A stretch of 10,953 nucleotides of DNA, taken from assembly GCA_018969885.1 (NCBI GenBank), contig JAGWXN010000090.1:1-10953 (forward strand), in the 5' to 3' direction. Positions within the stretch are counted from its first letter, which is position 1, and every line of letters begins with the position of its first letter. The position numbers and the translations under genes are program-made. A model generated the notes under the pieces. The model saw nothing but the letters and a program-made list of their open reading frames with translations, did not search any database and had not been told where the DNA came from. Source of the stretch: Betaproteobacteria bacterium. Lineage in GTDB: Bacteria > Pseudomonadota > Gammaproteobacteria > Burkholderiales > Burkholderiaceae. Positions 7,344 to 10,953 of this stretch are shown here, piece after piece.

Positions 7344-7371
7344 GCGCGGGTGCCTGCCCACCCGGGATTTC
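7321..7371 (+). repeat. Inverted repeat, right arm: start region of the RidA gene
   Basis: This 51-base partner of the 6979-7029 arm differs at three positions. It covers the RidA ribosome binding site, start codon and first codons, ending just where conserved RidA-family sequence begins (PEARLKQLG). A 6-bp hairpin CGGGTG/CACCCG (7347-7364) lies just after the ATG. Two of the three differences from the left arm fall in its loop and none in its stem. The third lies between the Shine-Dalgarno and the ATG. Confidence 0.85.
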
Positions 7372-7834
7372 CCCCGAGGCGCGCTTAAAGCAGCTGGGTA
7401 TCGTGCTGCCGCCCGCCTGGATCGATAAACCCAACCGCGTACGCGCGCTACGCTCGGGCATTCATGTGCATATGAGCGGCCATGGCCCGATCGAACCGCT
7501 CACCGACACGCCGGTCATCACCGGTAAGCTCGGCCGCGAACTCAACGAGGCCCAGGGCGCTGTCGCTGCGCGCGAAACCGGGCTCTACATCCTGGGCACG
7601 CTCAAGGGCTGTATCGGGTCACTGGATCGCGTGGTGCGGGTGGTGCATGCGATTGGCTTTATCAACTGCGCACCGGGCTTCAATACCCCCTCGCTGGTCC
7701 TGAATGGCTTTTCCGACCTGATGGTGGAGGTGTTTGGTGAGATTGGCCGGCACACACGCTCGGCGATCGGCGTTGCCGAACTCTATCGCGACATCCCGGT
7801 TGAAATCGAAGCACTCTTCGAGGTGAGAGACTGA
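7340..7834 (+). CDS. RidA/YjgF/UK114-family enamine/imine deaminase
   Basis: The 164-residue product belongs to the RidA-like branch that starts PEARLKQLGIVLPP. RidA-fold proteins form trimers and hydrolyse reactive 2-imino acids or enamines to 2-oxo acids. Visible features are HVHMSGHGPI near the N-terminus, a GSLDRVVRVVHAIGFINCAPGF core, LVEVFGEIGRHTRSAIGV with Arg140 at the place of the carboxylate-binding arginine of RidA, and the terminal VEIEALFEV. I chose ATG 7340 because AAAAGGG ends 8 bases upstream; a GTG at 7331 is in frame but overlaps that site. The first ten or so residues lie in the inverted repeat and seem not to belong to the conserved domain. Its stop overlaps the next start (TGATG). 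In this operon it may clear imines made when the D-amino acid product is oxidised, or it may have a ring-opening role as the distant relative RutC was proposed to have. Confidence 0.88.
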   Translation: MSAGACPPGISPEARLKQLGIVLPPAWIDKPNRVRALRSGIHVHMSGHGPIEPLTDTPVITGKLGRELNEAQGAVAARETGLYILGTLKGCIGSLDRVVRVVHAIGFINCAPGFNTPSLVLNGFSDLMVEVFGEIGRHTRSAIGVAELYRDIPVEIEALFEVRD

Positions 7835-8778
7835 TGGCGCAGCTGATCAGCCCGCAGACCCGTGGCGTGTTCATCATCGCCGCGACCCCGTTTACCGATT
7901 CGGGTGAGGTCGACTACGAGAGCATTGACACGCTCACCGACTTTTACATGAGTTTCGGGATAGATGGCCTTACGATTCTCGGCATCATGGGCGAGGCCCA
8001 GAAGCTCTCGGCAGAGGAGTCGCTCGCGGTCATGCGGCGCTACCTCGCGCGGGTGGCGGGGCGTATTCCGGTGATTGTCGGGGTCTCGGCGCCTGCGTAC
8101 GATCCCATGGTGTCGCTTGCTCGTGAGTCGATGCAGGCCGGTGCGGCTGGGGTCATGATTGCGCCGCCCGCCACCGTCAAAACCGATGAGCAGTTCTTCA
8201 ATTTCTTTGCCGGCGCTTGTCGGGCCCTTGGCCCCGATGTGCCGGTGTGCCTGCAGGACTATCCCGCGGTGACCGGGGCCTGGATGTCGGTGCCGGTCTT
8301 CGAGCGCATCGTGGAGGAACTGCCGCAGGTGGTGATGCTGAAGGCCGAAGACTGTCCTGGGCTCACCAAGATCTCCCGGATCCGGGCGCTCGAGGCTACG
8401 GGGCTGCGGCGCTCATCGATTCTGGTCGGCAACAACGGCCTCTTCTATCCGCTCGAACTGGCACGCGGCGCCGACGGTCCGATGACCGGGGTGGCCTATC
8501 CCGAGATGCTGACCGAGGTGTACCGCGCGATGCAGTCGGGCAATCGCGATCTGGCCGATGACCTGTTCGAAATTTACCTCCCGCTGGTTCGCTATGAAAC
8601 CCAGGCGGGCGTGTCGCTAGCCTGGCGCAAGGAGATCCTGCGTCGCCGGGGCGCGATCCGCAGCGCCCGCGTGCGCGCGCCCGGGGTGCAGCTGAACGCC
8701 GACGAGCATGATGATCTCACTCGGATGATGGCGAGAATCGACACCAAGCTCGAGGCGCTTCGCGGGCGCCAGGCCTGA
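7834..8778 (+). CDS. DapA/N-acetylneuraminate-lyase superfamily Schiff-base lyase, not DapA
   Basis: This 314-residue TIM-barrel enzyme is of the dihydrodipicolinate synthase/NAL superfamily, whose members form a lysine Schiff base with a 2-oxo acid, often pyruvate, to make or break a carbon-carbon bond. The N-terminus has FIIAATPFTDSGEVD, the catalytic tyrosine is in LQDYPAVTG (Tyr143) and the Schiff-base lysine in VMLKAED (Lys170). Two features exclude true DapA. The GTTGE segment reads GIMGEAQKL, so both hydroxyl residues of the proton relay are lost. The motif after the tyrosine lacks the arginine (E. coli Arg138) that holds the second substrate's carboxylate. The start overlaps the RidA stop by one base, with GAGGTGAG 6 bases upstream. 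It is likely an aldolase, lyase or dehydratase in breakdown of the hydantoin-derived product; the exact reaction is unknown. Confidence 0.85.
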   Translation: MAQLISPQTRGVFIIAATPFTDSGEVDYESIDTLTDFYMSFGIDGLTILGIMGEAQKLSAEESLAVMRRYLARVAGRIPVIVGVSAPAYDPMVSLARESMQAGAAGVMIAPPATVKTDEQFFNFFAGACRALGPDVPVCLQDYPAVTGAWMSVPVFERIVEELPQVVMLKAEDCPGLTKISRIRALEATGLRRSSILVGNNGLFYPLELARGADGPMTGVAYPEMLTEVYRAMQSGNRDLADDLFEIYLPLVRYETQAGVSLAWRKEILRRRGAIRSARVRAPGVQLNADEHDDLTRMMARIDTKLEALRGRQA

Positions 8779-8830
8779 GCCTGCGTGCTGTCATCGGCGC
8801 CGAAATCTGGCGCTCGAAAGGATCGTTCTG

Positions 8831-10294
8831 ATGCAACTGGATTGCGTGATTCGTGGTGGAACCGTCGTTAACGCCGACGGTGTGTCGAGCGCCGATGTGG
8901 GCATCGTGGGCGAGAAGATCGTCGCGCTCGGAAGTACGCTCCCTGCAGCCCGGCGTGAGATCGACGCAAGGGGCAGGCTGGTGATGCCGGGTGGGGTCGA
9001 CAGTCACTGCCATATTGAGCAGGTCTCTTCCTTCGGCATCATGTGCGCTGACGATTTTCATTCGGCGACTGTGTCGGCGGCGTTTGGTGGCACCACCACG
9101 GTGATCCCGTTTTGCGCGCAGCACCGCGGTGACCGGATCCCCGAGGTGCTGGCCGACTATCACCGGCGTGCCGCAGAGAAGGCGGTAATCGACTACGGCT
9201 TTCATCTGATCGTGGCCAACCCCGACGGCGACACCCTGGCTCGCGATCTTCCCGAGGCGATTGAAACCGGCATCCGTTCGTTCAAGATCTTCATGACCTA
9301 TGACCGGATGCGGCTCCATGATGAGCAGATTCTCGATGTGCTCATGACTGCGCGCAGCCACGGCGCGCTGGTGATGGTGCACGCGGAAAATCACGGCATC
9401 ATCAGCTGGCTTGCTGGCCGCATGGTGGGCCAGGGTCGGGTGGCCCCCCGCTATCACGCGATCTGCCACACGCGTTCCTCCGAAGCCGAGGCGATCAATC
9501 GGGTGATCGCACTTGCCGAAGTGGTCGATACCCCGATCCTGATCGTGCATGTCAGCACGATAGAAGGGGTCGCTGCCATCCGCGAGGCGCAGGCGCGCGG
9601 CGTCAAGGTCTATGGCGAAACCTGCCCGCAGTATCTTTTTCTTACCGCTCGCGATATCGACCGCGGGCTGGAAGGCGCCATGTTCTGCTGCTCGCCGCCG
9701 CCGCGCGACGAGGCCGCACAAGAGGCCTGCTGGCAGGGGCTCAAGGATGGCGCGCTCGCGGTCTATTCATCCGATCATGCGCCCTATCGCTATGACGCAA
9801 GCGGCAAGCTCCCCAAGGGGGAAAAGACCACGTTCAAAGAAATGGCCAATGGCGTACCGGGGCTGGAGTTGCGCCTGCCGCTGCTCTTTTCCCAGGGCGT
9901 GGGCAGCGGCCGCATCAGCCTGCCAGAGTTTGTCAACCTGACCGCCACCCGTCATGCCGAGATTTATGGGTTGTCTGCAAAGGGTCGGATCGCACCTGGC
10001 TGCGATGCCGACATCGCAATCTGGGACCCGGCGCGCCGGGTGAAGATCGATGCGGCGCTGCTTCATGACAACACCGGCTATACGCCTTACGCCGGGCGCG
10101 AACTCACCGGCTGGCCGGTGGTGGTGCTCTCGCGCGGCGAGCAGCTGATCGATCAGGATGCCGCTCCAGGGGCGATCCGGGCCGAACGCGGTCGCGGACG
10201 CTTTCTCGCACGCGAGCGCTCTGACGCCCTTCTTCCGGCCGGGCGGGTCATTCCCGAGGTGGCGCAGCTCTCGCAGTGGGGTGACTCGTTATGA
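8831..10294 (+). CDS. hydA: Dihydropyrimidinase / D-hydantoinase
   Basis: This 487-residue cyclic-amide hydrolase of the amidohydrolase superfamily opens 5-substituted hydantoins or dihydropyrimidines to N-carbamoyl amino acids. The full binuclear metal set is visible: His59 and His61 (DSHCHIE), the lysine that is carboxylated, Lys152 (SFKIFMTY), His184 (VHAEN), His240 (IVHVS) and Asp315 (SSDHAPY). Tyr157, just after the lysine, corresponds to the substrate-binding tyrosine of the family. GGTTTVIPF and the EKAVIDYGFH segment are typical of the dihydropyrimidinase branch. The ATG at 8831 has AAAGGA 8 bases upstream and lies 52 bases after the lyase gene. Its TGA overlaps the next ATG (ATGA), coupling it to the N-carbamoyl hydrolase. 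D-selectivity is inferred from that partner. Pyrimidine versus hydantoin preference cannot be read from sequence. Confidence 0.92.
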   Translation: MQLDCVIRGGTVVNADGVSSADVGIVGEKIVALGSTLPAARREIDARGRLVMPGGVDSHCHIEQVSSFGIMCADDFHSATVSAAFGGTTTVIPFCAQHRGDRIPEVLADYHRRAAEKAVIDYGFHLIVANPDGDTLARDLPEAIETGIRSFKIFMTYDRMRLHDEQILDVLMTARSHGALVMVHAENHGIISWLAGRMVGQGRVAPRYHAICHTRSSEAEAINRVIALAEVVDTPILIVHVSTIEGVAAIREAQARGVKVYGETCPQYLFLTARDIDRGLEGAMFCCSPPPRDEAAQEACWQGLKDGALAVYSSDHAPYRYDASGKLPKGEKTTFKEMANGVPGLELRLPLLFSQGVGSGRISLPEFVNLTATRHAEIYGLSAKGRIAPGCDADIAIWDPARRVKIDAALLHDNTGYTPYAGRELTGWPVVVLSRGEQLIDQDAAPGAIRAERGRGRFLARERSDALLPAGRVIPEVAQLSQWGDSL

Positions 10295-10953
10295 CCCGTA
10301 AGCTCGCTATCGCAGCCGCTCAGATGGGTGGCATTCATCTGTCGGATACCCGCGAACAGGCGGTCGCGCGTCTGCGCGAGCTCCTTCGGCAGGCGCACGC
10401 CCGCAGCGTGAAATTCGTGGTGTTCCCCGAGCTCGCGCTCACCACGTTTTTTCCGCGCAAGTGGTATGACGACCAGGCCGAAGTGGATGCGCGGTTTTTC
10501 GAGCACGAGATGCCCTCTCCGGTCACGCAGCCGCTCTTTGATGATGCGCGTCGCTATGGCATCGGGTTTTATCTGGGCTATGCCGAGCTCACGCAGGAGG
10601 CCGGCACCACCCGTCGATTCAATACCGCGATTCTGGTGTCTCCGGCGGGCGCCATCGTGGGCAAATACCGCAAGGTGCATCTTCCCGGCCACGCCGATTT
10701 CAAGCCGCAGGCAGCGTTTCAGCACCTGGAAAAAAAATATTTCGAAGTCGGCGACCTGGGCTTTCAGACCTGGCGTTCGCAGGACGCCATCATCGGCATG
10801 CTGATCTGTAACGATCGGCGTTGGCCGGAGGCGTTTCGCGCGCTCACCCTGCAGGGTGCTGAGCTCGTTACGCTGGGCTTCAACACGCCGACCGAGAATC
10901 TGCACTATCCAGAGCCGCCTGCGTTACGCGTGCATCATCATCTGATCATGGCC
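10291..10953 (+). CDS. N-carbamoyl-D-amino-acid hydrolase (nitrilase superfamily), 3' end outside window
   Basis: The first 221 residues of a nitrilase-superfamily amidohydrolase are present; the frame is open to the window edge. From the N-terminus it closely follows the Agrobacterium D-carbamoylase pattern: FPELALTTFFPR, GKYRKVHLPGH, FQHLEKKYFEVGDLGF and ICNDRRWPE. The catalytic triad is visible as Glu47, Lys128 and Cys173, within one residue of Glu47/Lys127/Cys172 of the known enzyme. The family usually has about 304 residues, so roughly 80 are missing beyond the edge. It hydrolyses the N-carbamoyl-D-amino acid made by the upstream hydantoinase to D-amino acid, CO2 and ammonia. The ATG overlaps the hydantoinase TGA by four bases. 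A beta-ureidopropionase is the alternative, but the FFPR and HLEKKYFE segments favour the D-carbamoylase branch. Confidence 0.92.
   Translation, partial: MTRKLAIAAAQMGGIHLSDTREQAVARLRELLRQAHARSVKFVVFPELALTTFFPRKWYDDQAEVDARFFEHEMPSPVTQPLFDDARRYGIGFYLGYAELTQEAGTTRRFNTAILVSPAGAIVGKYRKVHLPGHADFKPQAAFQHLEKKYFEVGDLGFQTWRSQDAIIGMLICNDRRWPEAFRALTLQGAELVTLGFNTPTENLHYPEPPALRVHHHLIMA

Noticed and set aside
6979..7371. Calling the repeat-bounded unit a MITE or insertion sequence
   Set aside because: No target-site duplication, no transposase remnant and only one unit in view. The outer ends fall within coding sequence on both sides. Kept as an open explanation, not as an annotation.
8788..8794. CTGTCAT before the hydantoinase
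   Set aside because: A single half-site with no partner 11 bases to either side. Expected by chance.
8717..9721. 334-codon open frame on the minus strand inside the hydantoinase
   Set aside because: Same situation: antisense to a gene with all catalytic residues in place, and no recognisable motif of its own.

Overview
The window is GC-rich and densely coding, with overlapping stop/start codons and the neighbourhood sixA-like / ppx / ppk. The protein sequences look proteobacterial, and this grouping together with a PhoX-type phosphatase is typical of Betaproteobacteria (probably Burkholderiales). That assignment is inferred from recognised families only.

Region 1 (1-6634) is a phosphate and polyphosphate block. 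A SixA-type histidine phosphatase (14-496, +) converges on an exopolyphosphatase (522-2024, -). Exopolyphosphatase diverges from polyphosphate kinase 1 (2168-4240, +), which is followed by a large Tat-exported PhoX/DUF839-type phosphatase (4349-6634, +). Three sequences match the PhoB operator layout CTGTCAT-N4-CTGTCAT. Two lie in the ppx-ppk divergent region, one pointing at each gene, and the third lies in front of the phoX-like gene. Together they suggest that synthesis and breakdown of polyphosphate and an exported phosphatase are controlled together by phosphate starvation.

Region 2 (6635-7339) is a scar. It holds a hairpin, then the C-terminal half of an iron superoxide dismutase on the minus strand (6713 to about 6982) without its N-terminal half, then about 340 bases with no convincing gene. 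The broken end of sodB is joined to a 51-base sequence that recurs, inverted and 48/51 identical, at the start of the next gene (6979-7029 versus 7321-7371). Each copy carries a Shine-Dalgarno, an ATG and about ten codons, so the start region of the downstream RidA gene has been duplicated in inverted orientation onto a broken sodB.

Region 3 (7340-10953, +) is a tight four-gene catabolic operon: a RidA/YjgF-family imine deaminase, a DapA/NAL-superfamily Schiff-base lyase that is not a true DapA, a dihydropyrimidinase/D-hydantoinase, and an N-carbamoyl-D-amino-acid hydrolase cut by the window edge. The last two are the classical two-step route from a 5-substituted hydantoin or dihydropyrimidine to an N-carbamoyl compound and then to a D-amino acid or beta-amino acid. 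The RidA and aldolase-like genes suggest further breakdown of the product: oxidation to an imine (enzyme not in the window), hydrolysis to a 2-oxo acid, then aldol-type cleavage. That extended pathway is a hypothesis. No regulator or transporter for it is visible here.

I see no tRNA, rRNA, CRISPR array, intact insertion sequence or integrase.
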